The notes beneath the pieces were generated by a model. It ran no database searches. It was not told the origin of the DNA and saw nothing but the letters and a program-made list of their open reading frames with translations. The position numbers and the translations under genes were made by a program. Shown here piece after piece: positions 26,172 to 34,734 of a DNA stretch of 64,000 nucleotides. This DNA is from Bacillus sp. FJAT-29937 (GTDB lineage Bacteria; Bacillota; Bacilli; Bacillales; Cytobacillaceae): the NCBI RefSeq assembly GCF_001509555.1, contig NZ_LMAS01000015.1, positions 1-64,000 on the forward strand. Direction: 5' to 3'. The number at the start of each line of letters is the position of its first letter. Position 1 is the first letter of the stretch.

Positions 26172-26345
26172 TAGGCGGAGAATTTCCGGCTATTGTATAT
26201 GAGAGAGGCTTAAGAGGCAGATATAACCGGAGATATTCCGGTTAATGTATGTAAGTGGGGCTTAAGTGGTGGATATAACCGGAGATATTCCGATTAATGT
26301 ATGTAAGTGAGGCTTAAGGGGTCGATATAACCGGAGATATTCCGA
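26172..26345 (+). repeat. 52-bp tandem array with CCGGAGATATTCCGG hairpins
   Basis: GATATAACCGGAGATATTCC begins at 26220, 26272 and 26324, exactly 52 bases apart, with a decayed unit near 26172. The core CCGGA-GATAT-TCCGG is a perfect inverted repeat in the first full unit and loses one pair in later ones. The rest of the gap to 26570 has weaker GGCGGAAAGCCTCC and GACGGAATTTATCCGTT hairpins of similar style. Confidence 0.8.
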
Positions 26346-26570
26346 TTAACAGCTCTAAATCGGGCAAAATTCAAGGATTTAAGGAGAATAGGCGGAAAGC
26401 CTCCCCTTATTTTTAGAGAAATATGAGTATTTTCAAATTTAGACGGAATTTATCCGTTTATTTTTCAAACACGGTAAAATCTTTTAAAAAAATTTCGGCA
26501 ACTCGCAACTGCTGGTGATCAAGGCTTCCAACGACTATTTAGTTTTACTCAGAAAAAGGGGATGGATAAC

Positions 26571-27476
26571 GTGTTTACAAAATCAAATGCTATGCTGCTA
26601 GTCCTGATTTTGATCTGGGGAGCAAGCTGGCCCATCAATAAAGTAGCTGTACCCTATTCACCGCCGTTGCTTTATGCCGGATTACGTGCACTTATAGGCG
26701 GAATTTTGCTGACCCTATTTATTTGGAAAACACGGAACGCGATCAATTGGCGGACTAACTGGAAAAAATACTTAATAGCGACACTCTTCAACTCCATCCT
26801 TTTTTTCGGGCTTCAAACGGCAGGATTACTCTTTTTACCTGGCGGATTGTTTTCGATCCTTGTCTATTTCCAGCCAATTTTACTCGGCTTTTTCGCTTGG
26901 CTCTTACTCGGCGAACACTTATCCCCCATCCGAATATTCGGGTTGATGCTTGGATTTGCAGGAATTGCAGTCGTTAGTGTGGATGGATTAACCGTCCATA
27001 TATCAGCCATCGGAGTGACGCTCGGGCTACTAACAGCCATAAGCTGGGCGTTCGGTGTCATCTATGTAAAAAAAATCAGCAAAGAAGTCGACGCATATTG
27101 GATGGTCGCGATTCAATGTATCATCGGGGGCATGTGCCTTGTTGGGATCGGATCCATTTTTGAAGATTGGTCTGCCATCCAATGGGGCCAACCACAATAC
27201 CAGCTTGGGCTCGGCTTCGGCACGACCATTGGCATCCCATTTGCCTACATCCTTTACTACAAACTTGTCAGCGCCGGTGAAGCAAGCAAAGTTGGATCCT
27301 ATACCTTTCTCATCCCCATAGTGGCCGTTCTCCTCGGAGTGATTTTTTTAGGAGAAACCGTAACTTATCGACTGATAGTTGGCCTTGTACTTGTCGGGAT
27401 GAGTATTCGGTTTGTGAGTTTGCAGAATAAGGGGCAATTTAAGAAGCAAGGGGAGAATGGGACTCGTGCTTCGTAG
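26571..27476 (+). CDS. EamA/DMT family transporter
   Basis: About 301 residues with ten hydrophobic helices in two five-helix EamA repeats (LILIWGASWPINKVAV at the start; GVTLGLLTAISWAFGVIYVK opening the second half). Such proteins export or import small metabolites; the substrate cannot be read from sequence. I chose GTG at 26571 because AAGGGG sits nine bases before it, whereas the ATG at 26562 directly abuts that site. Monocistronic between two repeat regions. Confidence 0.85.
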   Translation: MFTKSNAMLLVLILIWGASWPINKVAVPYSPPLLYAGLRALIGGILLTLFIWKTRNAINWRTNWKKYLIATLFNSILFFGLQTAGLLFLPGGLFSILVYFQPILLGFFAWLLLGEHLSPIRIFGLMLGFAGIAVVSVDGLTVHISAIGVTLGLLTAISWAFGVIYVKKISKEVDAYWMVAIQCIIGGMCLVGIGSIFEDWSAIQWGQPQYQLGLGFGTTIGIPFAYILYYKLVSAGEASKVGSYTFLIPIVAVLLGVIFLGETVTYRLIVGLVLVGMSIRFVSLQNKGQFKKQGENGTRAS

Positions 27477-27534
27477 GAGGTGCCGGGTACCCTTCTACTT
27501 AGGATGGACGTTTTAAAAATGGGAAGGCCCCATG

Positions 27535-27630
27535 TGAACGTACGTGTTAATTAAACGTTTGATTAAATTGGCTTTAGCCCTTGTGTGGCAAGGGTTTGCG
27601 GATGTTTAATCAAACGTTTGGTTAAGGACT
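27535..27630 (+). repeat. AAACGTTT twin-palindrome element, copy A
   Basis: Two AAACGTTT palindromes (27553-27560 and 27612-27619) flank a CCCTTG-TGTGG-CAAGGG hairpin. The whole unit is an imperfect inverted repeat. A second copy follows 128 bases later and a third lies at 33034. Confidence 0.8.
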
Positions 27631-27661
27631 CTCCTCAAGATATTAGGATTGGGGTCACAAT

Positions 27662-27760
27662 GCGAACATATATATCAATCAAACGTTTAATTAAAGTCCC
27701 TCTATCCCTTGTGTGGCAAGGGTTTGCGGCTATTTAATCAAACGTTTGGTTAAGGATATT
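27662..27760 (+). repeat. AAACGTTT twin-palindrome element, copy B
   Basis: AAACGTTT at 27681-27688 and 27740-27747, again 59 bases apart, with the same CCCTTG/CAAGGG inner hairpin. The shared flank GCGAACATA...ATATCAATC marks the left edge. The remaining bases to 27921 show no other structure. Confidence 0.8.
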
Positions 27761-27921
27761 TTTCTCGTTATTAAAAGGAAGTAGTGCTGTTGCAACACAA
27801 AGTGAGAAAATTGCACAGTAAAACTAAGCGGAAATCCGTGAAGGAAAATGGGTCAAGTCCAGTGCCCCAATTTCATATATAAACTGGGACACAGTTCCTG
27901 TCCCCTCCCCCCTTTCCTCAT

Positions 27922-29283
27922 TCAAAGCTTGATATCATATTGTTTTATTTTATTGTAAAGACTCACCCTTGAAATCCCTAATTTTTTCGCGGCGGCGCTT
28001 TTGTTGCCGTATGTTTCAATAAGGACTTCCTTTATTCTATCCTTTTCTAGCGAAGCTTTCTCCTGGGTTAAGCCTTCTTTGTTCATATTTCCGTTTTGGA
28101 TAATCGGAAATATATTGATTACATCCTCTGCAGTAATCGCAGATTTATCGATAAAGATGATCATTCTTTCTACAACATTTCGAAGTTCTCTAATATTTCC
28201 AGGCCAGTGATAATTCGTAAACACTTCCAGGGCGCTATTTGTAAGTGTTGGAATCTCCTTTTGGTATTTGGCAGCAAACTCCCCGGCGAAATGATCGACC
28301 AAAACGGGAATGTCATCAATTCTCTCCCGAAGCGACGGAATTTTCAATGTCACAACATTTAAACGGTAATATAAATCCTCTCGGAATGTCCCCTGTTTAA
28401 CCATATCCTCCAGATCACTATTCGTCGCGGCAACGATTCTAATATCCACTTTGAGCGAAGCATTTCCGCCAATACGGTATACTTCTCTTTCCTGAAGGAC
28501 TCTTAGTAATTTCACTTGCATATCAAGTGGAAGCATCCCTATTTCATCTAAGAATAATGTACCGCCGTCAGCCATCTCCACTTTTCCCGCTTTCCCATCC
28601 TTATAGGCACCCGTAAAAGACCCTTTCTCATAGCCAAATAACTCACTTTCAAAAAGAGCGTCGGGAATTGCGCCGCAGTTAATCGGAATAAAAGGCTGAT
28701 TCTTTCTTGGGCTTGCTTCATGAATACCTTGGGCAAAAAGCTCCTTCCCTACTCCGCTTTCACCTTGAATTAATACGGTGGCATCCGTTTTTGCCACCTT
28801 AAGAGCTAATCCCTTTGCATGTTGTAAAGCATTACTATGTCCTTTAATTTCTGATAATGGGCCTATTTGTTCCTGCAAATGAAACTGCTGCTTTATTTTT
28901 TGTAATTGGGTTGTCGTTAACGTTAATTTCTCATTTAATTTCACAATATTGGTTATGTCCTGATCGATCGAGATGGCTCCTATTAAATTCCCCTTTTTAT
29001 CAAAAATAGGAGATGAACTAATTAACACATGCACATCTGGTTTTGGCTGATGATACACGTTCGAAACAGCTTTCTTCGTTTCCAATATCTCTAGTATTTT
29101 TAAATCTTCTATTTTAAAAAACTGGCTAATTTTCTTCTGTTTAATAGCTTTAAGCGGGACTCCATAAATTTGCTCAGCCTGCGCACTCCAATACTGCACT
29201 TCCCCTAATGCATTGATAATCGTTATTGCATCAGAGCTTGTTTCCATTAAAGCATTTAAATAGTTGAAGGAAAAATCACTCAT
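27922..29283 (-). CDS. PAS-domain sigma-54 activator of the proline genes
   Basis: 453 residues from the ATG at 29281-29283, with GGGAGG eight bases upstream. N-terminal PAS domain (~residues 8-115), then an AAA+ domain with Walker A GESGVGKE, the sigma-54 contact motif GSFTGA (family GAFTGA), Walker B GGTLFLDEIG, and a C-terminal Fis-type helix-turn-helix (SAAAKKLGISRVSLYNKIKQ). It hydrolyses ATP to open promoters held by sigma-54 polymerase. It is divergent from proline racemase, whose start region has a -24/-12 promoter, so it very probably controls that operon. The PAS domain presumably senses proline or a derivative. Confidence 0.92.
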   Translation of the reverse strand: MSDFSFNYLNALMETSSDAITIINALGEVQYWSAQAEQIYGVPLKAIKQKKISQFFKIEDLKILEILETKKAVSNVYHQPKPDVHVLISSSPIFDKKGNLIGAISIDQDITNIVKLNEKLTLTTTQLQKIKQQFHLQEQIGPLSEIKGHSNALQHAKGLALKVAKTDATVLIQGESGVGKELFAQGIHEASPRKNQPFIPINCGAIPDALFESELFGYEKGSFTGAYKDGKAGKVEMADGGTLFLDEIGMLPLDMQVKLLRVLQEREVYRIGGNASLKVDIRIVAATNSDLEDMVKQGTFREDLYYRLNVVTLKIPSLRERIDDIPVLVDHFAGEFAAKYQKEIPTLTNSALEVFTNYHWPGNIRELRNVVERMIIFIDKSAITAEDVINIFPIIQNGNMNKEGLTQEKASLEKDRIKEVLIETYGNKSAAAKKLGISRVSLYNKIKQYDIKL

Positions 29284-29308
29284 TCCTTGCACCTCCCGCT
29301 GTCATACT

Positions 29309-29330
29309 GTAAATGTAAAGTTGTATTTAC
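29309..29330 (+). promoter_or_regulatory. Candidate enhancer site for the sigma-54 activator
   Basis: GTAAAT-N10-ATTTAC inverted repeat, ~85 bases upstream of the -24 element. Position fits an upstream activating site; identity is inference. Confidence 0.4.
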
Positions 29331-29413
29331 AATAGTGTAAACTTTGTGAACACTTCTTATTGTACAGCGACTATAAAACGTTTGCAATAATAGAATTTCA
29401 CTAACTATTCAAG

Positions 29414-29431
29414 TTGGCACAAGATTTGCAT
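29414..29431 (+). promoter_or_regulatory. Sigma-54 (-24/-12) promoter of the proline operon
   Basis: TTGGCAC-AAGAT-TTGCAT matches consensus TGGCAC-N5-TTGCW without a mismatch, 46 bases before the proline racemase start codon. Confidence 0.85.
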
Positions 29432-29476
29432 ATTAACAACATAATCACAATTAATATCATCAGGAGGTATGCAAAC

Positions 29477-30463
29477 ATGATGTTAACTATGGAAAAGTAT
29501 ATTGAAACCATTGATGCTCATACGATGGGAGAGGCAGCGAGAATTATTGTTGACGGGCTTCCGGTGATTCAAGGAAATACAATGATGCAAAAGAAGCAAT
29601 ATTTAGAAACCGAATTGGATCATATTCGAAAACTTCTTATGCATGAACCAAGAGGTCATTTAAATATGTTCGGTGCCATCCTAACACCTCCTTGCAATCC
29701 AAACTGTGATCTCGGTGTGCTTTTTATGGATAGCGGCGGTTATCTGAACATGTGTGGTCATGGGACGATTGCCTCTGTCACAGTTGGAATAAATAATGGC
29801 CTCATCCCTAAAAAGGACAAGGTATTTCTTGATACCCCTTCTGGAATAGTGGAATGCCATGTAGCGTACGAAAACGATAAGGTGAAGGAAGTTTCCTTTA
29901 TTAATGTTCCAGCATTTTTATTTAAAAAGGATGTAAGCGTTTTAGTAGAAGGCTTAGGGTTAATTAAGATGGATATTGCGTTTGGCGGAAGTTTTTTTGC
30001 CATCGTGGATGCTGAACAATTTAATTTAAAACTAAATATTGATGAACAAGATCAGATTACTGCAATGGGCATGGCCATTAGAAAAGCAGCAAATGCGCAA
30101 TTGGTGATCGAGCATCCCGAAATTCCCGAAATCAATACCATCGACCTTGTTGAATTCAGTCTTCAGCTAGATGAAAACCATTTTAAAAACACCGTTGTTT
30201 TTGGAGATGGCCAAATCGATAGATCCCCTTGCGGAACAGGAACATGCGCAAAACTAGCAACCTTGAATCTTGAACGCAATGAGCAAATTATTCAAGAAAG
30301 TATCATTGGATCTCAGTTTAAAGGGGAAGTTGTTGATTTTACGAATGTAAAAGGATATGAAGCTATCATTCCAAAAATCACAGGATCAGCATGGGTAACA
30401 GGAGTTCATAAATTCTTATTAGATGCGACAGATCCTTATGCGGAAGGATTTCTATTAAAATAA
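29477..30463 (+). CDS. Proline racemase / hydroxyproline epimerase family
   Basis: 328 residues from the ATG at 29477, nine bases after AGGAGG; the longer frame upstream runs through the sigma-54 promoter. Both catalytic cysteines of the family are present: NMCGHG near residue 93 and SPCGTGT near 254. A Cys pair supports racemase/epimerase activity, since dehydratase members replace the second Cys by Thr. IDAHTMGEAARIIVDGLP at the start is typical. Substrate could be proline or hydroxyproline; the adjacent proline dehydrogenase favours D-proline to L-proline conversion. First gene of a sigma-54 operon. Confidence 0.9.
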   Translation: MMLTMEKYIETIDAHTMGEAARIIVDGLPVIQGNTMMQKKQYLETELDHIRKLLMHEPRGHLNMFGAILTPPCNPNCDLGVLFMDSGGYLNMCGHGTIASVTVGINNGLIPKKDKVFLDTPSGIVECHVAYENDKVKEVSFINVPAFLFKKDVSVLVEGLGLIKMDIAFGGSFFAIVDAEQFNLKLNIDEQDQITAMGMAIRKAANAQLVIEHPEIPEINTIDLVEFSLQLDENHFKNTVVFGDGQIDRSPCGTGTCAKLATLNLERNEQIIQESIIGSQFKGEVVDFTNVKGYEAIIPKITGSAWVTGVHKFLLDATDPYAEGFLLK

Positions 30464-30489
30464 TTTATTAAAAAACGGAGGTCATTACT

Positions 30490-31461
30490 TTGAGTTTAAC
30501 GAGAGACTTTTTTATGATGCTATCACAAAATAAAGCTCTAAATAGCGGGGCAAAAAAATGGGGATTAAAACTAGGCGCACAGTCCGTTGTAGCCGGAACG
30601 AATATTAAGGAAATGGTAGAAAGCGTCAAGGAATTGAATAAGGTTGGAATTTCTGCAACAATCGACAATCTAGGTGAGTTTGTTTTTGAAAAAGCAGAAG
30701 CAACCGAGGCAAAGAATCAAATTTTAGGCGTTATTGAGGCTATCCATGAACATAAATTGGATGCCCATATTTCCTTGAAGCCTACTCAGCTTGGCTTGGA
30801 TATCGAATATAGCTTCTGCCTGGAGAACTTAAGGGAAATTGTTGCAAAAGCATACGAGTATAACATCTTTATTAACTTTGACATGGAGGACTACGGCCAT
30901 CTGCAGCCATCCTTTGACATAATCGATGAGCTTTCGAAAGAATATGATAATATCGGAACCGTTATTCAAGCATACTTCTTTGAAGCAGAAGAATTATTGA
31001 AGAAATATGAAAACTACCGCTTAAGAATCGTGAAAGGTGCATATAAAGAGCCTGAAAACTTAGCTTACCAAGACAAAAACGATATTGACCAAAACTACAT
31101 CAAGTTAATTGAATATCACTTGCTAAACGGGAAATTCACATCGATCGCAACGCATGACCATCGTGTTATCGATCATGTGAAGAGTTTTGCGAAAAAGAAT
31201 CATATTCCACAGGATAAATTTGAATTCCAAATGCTATATGGATTCAGAAAGGATTTACAGCTTAAGCTTGCAAAAGAAGGATATAATTTCTGCACATATG
31301 TCCCGTTCGGAAATGATTGGTATGGCTATTTCATGCGCCGCTTAGCGGAACGCCCACAAAATCTCAATCTCGTAGCAAAACAGATGTTTACCAAAAAAAC
31401 AAACACGCTTATTGGACTTGGAGCGGGTGCCTTTCTATTAGGAAGATTAAGTAAAAAATGA
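30490..31461 (+). CDS. Proline dehydrogenase
   Basis: 323 residues, short monofunctional PutB/FadM type. FAD-linked oxidation of L-proline to pyrroline-5-carboxylate. Motifs: GISATIDNLGEFV, SLKPTQLGLDI, FDMEDYGHL, RIVKGAYKEPENLAYQ, ATHDHRVIDH, FQMLYGFRKDL and the C-terminal YVPFGNDWYGYFMRRLAERP. TTG start eight bases after CGGAGG; 26 bases after the racemase stop. No P5C dehydrogenase gene is in this window, so the product must be handled elsewhere. Confidence 0.95.
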   Translation: MSLTRDFFMMLSQNKALNSGAKKWGLKLGAQSVVAGTNIKEMVESVKELNKVGISATIDNLGEFVFEKAEATEAKNQILGVIEAIHEHKLDAHISLKPTQLGLDIEYSFCLENLREIVAKAYEYNIFINFDMEDYGHLQPSFDIIDELSKEYDNIGTVIQAYFFEAEELLKKYENYRLRIVKGAYKEPENLAYQDKNDIDQNYIKLIEYHLLNGKFTSIATHDHRVIDHVKSFAKKNHIPQDKFEFQMLYGFRKDLQLKLAKEGYNFCTYVPFGNDWYGYFMRRLAERPQNLNLVAKQMFTKKTNTLIGLGAGAFLLGRLSKK

Positions 31462-31590
31462 ATTGCATAAAAATTAAGATGACTGAAATGTTATAATACT
31501 ACTATAATATTTTTAATAGAGTGGATGGTCCATATCCATCCCTCCTTATTAAATAGTCATCCTCGAATTGTATATTAAGGAGGAGAAACA

Positions 31591-32937
31591 ATGGAAAAGA
31601 AGGTATCATTTTCACAGGTGATCGCAATTGGTTTTATGCTTTTTGCTATGTTTTTGGGAGCTGGAAACGTGATATTCGCTCCAATGGTAGGCCAACAGGC
31701 AGGAACAAATATTTGGATTGCCATGGGAGGATTTTTAATTACAGGCGTCGGTTTAGTTTTACTTGCAATCATAGCTTTAACCCGCGGAGGAGGAACCGTT
31801 GAGAAACTTTCAGGAAGAGTTCACCCCATATTCGCTACTATATTTTCAATTTTACTATTCTTATCGCTCGGGCCGATTTATGTCATTCCGAGAACAACTT
31901 CTGTCGTCTATGAAATTGCCATCAATCCATTAATTGAAACGAAATCAAATGGCAGTCTCTACTTGTTTATTTTCTCTGTTTTATTCATCGTTCTAACGAT
32001 CCTGCTTTCATGGAATACAACAAAGTTTGTCGATCGTCTTGGAAAAGTCATCACTCCTATATTCGCAATATTACTATTATTGCTAATCGGAAAGTCAATT
32101 TTTACACCAATGGGAAGTATTGGACAGCCTCAAGGAGAGTATATTCAAAGTACTGAAGCATTTTTGAAAGGGTTTATACAAGGATACTACACAATGGACG
32201 TTCTCGCTGCGTTTGTATTTGGAGGAATTTTCATTAAATCCATCAGTTCCTTAGGGATAAAGTCTGAAAAGGAAGTATCCAAGCTATTTATTAAAGCAGG
32301 AATAGTGACCATTATCGGATTGGTCGGACTACAAATCTCAATGGCATGGATTGGCGCTTCAAGTGTTGATGCTATTGGATTTAAGGAAAATGGAGGACAA
32401 GTGTTAGCGCAAGGCTCTATGGTTCTATTCGGGCAGATCGGAATTTATATCATCGGTACCATTATCTTCTTAACAGGAATCACAACAAATGTTGCCTGTC
32501 TAGCAGCTGTTTCCGAATACTTCGAAAGAATTGTTCCTTCTATATCTTATAAAAAATGGTTAATTCTCTTTTCGATTTTAAGCTTAATCATTACAAACTT
32601 TGGTCTGAACAAAATTTTGGCAATGGCCTCTCCTATTCTACTATTGCTTTATCCTTTAGCCATCGCTTTAATCGTTTTAATTTTTACAAATAATTTATTT
32701 AAAGGTCATCAATCCGTTTACATTGGAACCATGATTGGCGTTGGGTTCGTTGCCATTCTTGATGCTTTAAAGGATGGCATTATTGCACCGGAAGCCATTA
32801 ACAGCATCTTCGGATTCATCCCACTATTTGAAAATGGCGCCGGCTGGATTGTTACCGGCCTAATCGGATTTGTAATTGGCTTGATTGTAGCGAAATCAAG
32901 GAAAGAAACTGACACTTTGATTAAGATGGCTAGTTAG
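31591..32937 (+). CDS. Branched-chain amino acid carrier, BrnQ family
   Basis: 448 residues, about twelve hydrophobic helices. FSQVIAIGFMLFAMFLGAGN at the start is the BrnQ/LivCS signature; these are Na+ or H+ coupled amino acid symporters. It follows proline dehydrogenase by 129 bases, which contain TATAAT (31492) and a GGATGG/CCATCC hairpin, so it could have its own promoter. The context suggests proline or a related amino acid might be carried, but the family is best known for Leu, Ile and Val. Confidence 0.88.
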   Translation: MEKKVSFSQVIAIGFMLFAMFLGAGNVIFAPMVGQQAGTNIWIAMGGFLITGVGLVLLAIIALTRGGGTVEKLSGRVHPIFATIFSILLFLSLGPIYVIPRTTSVVYEIAINPLIETKSNGSLYLFIFSVLFIVLTILLSWNTTKFVDRLGKVITPIFAILLLLLIGKSIFTPMGSIGQPQGEYIQSTEAFLKGFIQGYYTMDVLAAFVFGGIFIKSISSLGIKSEKEVSKLFIKAGIVTIIGLVGLQISMAWIGASSVDAIGFKENGGQVLAQGSMVLFGQIGIYIIGTIIFLTGITTNVACLAAVSEYFERIVPSISYKKWLILFSILSLIITNFGLNKILAMASPILLLLYPLAIALIVLIFTNNLFKGHQSVYIGTMIGVGFVAILDALKDGIIAPEAINSIFGFIPLFENGAGWIVTGLIGFVIGLIVAKSRKETDTLIKMAS

Positions 32938-32961
32938 GAAGTTAATGACAATTAGTACAGA

Positions 32962-32990
32962 CCCCCTTCTGTTTGTGAAGGGGGTTTTCT
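32962..32990 (+). terminator. Terminator after the BrnQ-family gene
   Basis: CCCCCTTC-TGTTTGT-GAAGGGGG stem followed by TTTTCTT. Confidence 0.9.
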
Positions 32991-33033
32991 TAGGGACTGA
33001 GCCTCCTTCCTATTTTCTTGAATGGAAACTAAT

Positions 33034-33135
33034 ACGAACATACATATCAATCAAACGATTAATTAAATTACCTCTAGCCCTTGTGCGGCAAGGGGTGGCG
33101 CTATTTCAATCAAACGTTTGAGTAGGAATATTTTA
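33034..33135 (+). repeat. AAACGTTT twin-palindrome element, copy C
   Basis: AAACGATT at 33053-33060 and AAACGTTT at 33112-33119, 59 bases apart, with CCCTTG-TGCGG-CAAGGG between. The left flank ACGAACATACATATCAATC is shared with copy B. Confidence 0.8.
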
Positions 33136-33185
33136 AATACACTTTTGAGACTTCAAACGTTCATAGTATTCCAAATCCGGTAGAG

Positions 33186-33395
33186 GAAGAAATCTATGCG
33201 GACACTGAGTCCGTTATTTCAATAAATGACGCTAATTATTGAGTTAAGCGGACACAGAATACGTTATTGACGGAAAAACATATGAAAATCACTGCTTTTT
33301 TGCGAAATAACGGAAGCTCTGTCCTCAAACTTAAGGAATTAGCCCATTTTGTCGCCGATAACGGAACTGGTGTCCGCCAATTCCTCAGGAAACTC
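33186..33395. repeat. GCGGACA / TGTCCGC hairpin repeats, cluster 2
   Basis: TGCGGACACTGAGTCCGTTATTT, AGCGGACACAGAATACGTTATT, then inverted AAATAACGGAAGCTCTGTCC and ATAACGGAACTGGTGTCCGC. Units are about 50 bases apart. A 62-codon open frame across them (33267-33455) has no ribosome binding site and I do not call it. Confidence 0.75.
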
Positions 33396-33694
33396 AAAAA
33401 GGCTTATTTCGTAGCTTGCCATTCTATGATTTTCCTAAAAAAGAGCAAATATTAGACTGCTAACTACATCAATCCCCTACAAAGTCTATTTGAACGTTAT
33501 TTTCTTATTCTATGGGAAAACCTGTTGATATTTTGAGGGGGCTTTGAGATTGAAAATGGGGAAACTAAGTGGGAAAGTTGCCGAATTCCGTCATAAGCTT
33601 TAAAACGGGGAAACATTTACTAGTTAACTACTAAATTTGAATAAAATCAGGCGTTTTTCAATCATATTATGCACCTTTTTACGCTGCCCTCATG

Positions 33695-33793
33695 TTTGTC
33701 AGCCAAATGTGGGCATTTATCAGCCAAATCCACCTGTTTGTCAGCCAATTTAGGCAGTTTGTCAGCCAATTCTACCCGTTTATCAGCCAATTA
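33695..33793 (+). repeat. TTTGTCAGCCAA tandem array 5 (21-bp period)
   Basis: Five units start at 33695, 33716, 33737, 33758 and 33779. Same orientation as the other four arrays. The stretch 33400-33690 before it shows nothing else recognisable; a plus-strand AAGCAC ... GTGCTTTTTT hairpin follows at 33818-33848. Confidence 0.85.
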
Positions 33794-33885
33794 AGAATTT
33801 AACACCATTTCTCGGACAAGCACAGAAGTTTCATTCCCGTGCTTTTTTATCCGAGTTGGCGCGAGGTACCGCGTCCCATTAATAT

Positions 33886-34671
33886 TTATATCGATTTAAT
33901 CATTCCGCCATCAACTAAAATCGAACTTCCAGTTACATAAGTGCTTGCATCGGAAACTAAAAATACGACGACATTAGCGAATTCCTCTGGAGTTCCATAT
34001 CGTTTTAAGGGAATGGTATTTTGGGCTTCTTCTTTAATTTGCTCTTGAGAAACGCCCCGTCTATCAGCATTCATTTTGTCAAGATAGGCAACGCGGTCTG
34101 TTGCAATTCTGCCAGGGCTTACCGTATTAACTAAAATGTTATATGGCGCTAATTCTTCTGCCAATGTTTTAGCCAATCCTACAATTCCTGTCCGGAAGGT
34201 ATTCGAAAGAATGAGCCCAGGTATAGGCTGTTTTACAGAGGATGAAGCAATATTCACAATTCGTCCGCCCGTTTCTTTTAAATCCGGAAGAACTTCACGA
34301 ATGATTCTAATATAACTTAACAAATTTAACTCAAAGGCATTTTGCCAGTCTTGATCGGAGAACATTTCAAATGTTCCTCCAGGAGGGCCGCCGGCATTAT
34401 TAATTAAAATATCGATTTTTCCAAAGACTTCTCTCGTCTTGCGAACAAGGAGTGAAATATCTTCAACCTTTGTAATATCAGCTGGAAAATAGGAAACTTT
34501 CCCTTTGCCCAGGGCATCTAATTCACTTTTAACAGCAGCTAGCTTTTCAGCATTCCTGCTCGTTAGCATGACATTTGCCCCTTCTTTTACAAGTCTCTCC
34601 GCCACTGCTTTTCCTAATCCTTGACTAGAGGCGATAACAAGTGAAACCTTATTGTTCAAATTAAGTTCCAA
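33886..34671 (-). CDS. SDR-family oxidoreductase
   Basis: About 261 residues from the TTG at 34669-34671, eight bases after AGAAGG; a GTG three codons upstream overlaps that site. Classical short-chain dehydrogenase: a Gly-rich cofactor loop ASSQGLGKAVAERL, INNAGG, catalytic-region SSSVKQP and a C-terminal YVTGSSILVDGGM. The usual Tyr-x-x-x-Lys catalytic motif is not obvious: where YxxxK is expected the sequence reads LILSNTFRTGIVGLAKTL. The Tyr appears replaced by Asn/Thr, which is seen in some divergent SDRs. Substrate unknown. Confidence 0.85.
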   Translation of the reverse strand: MELNLNNKVSLVIASSQGLGKAVAERLVKEGANVMLTSRNAEKLAAVKSELDALGKGKVSYFPADITKVEDISLLVRKTREVFGKIDILINNAGGPPGGTFEMFSDQDWQNAFELNLLSYIRIIREVLPDLKETGGRIVNIASSSVKQPIPGLILSNTFRTGIVGLAKTLAEELAPYNILVNTVSPGRIATDRVAYLDKMNADRRGVSQEQIKEEAQNTIPLKRYGTPEEFANVVVFLVSDASTYVTGSSILVDGGMIKSI

Positions 34672-34734
34672 ATCTAACACCTTCTCTTTCTATAAGAAAT
34701 TCCCCTATCATGGGGTGTTTTGAATCCACCGACG

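Noticed and set aside
33267-33455. 62-codon plus-strand frame
   Set aside because: It lies wholly in GCGGACA repeats and lacks a ribosome binding site.
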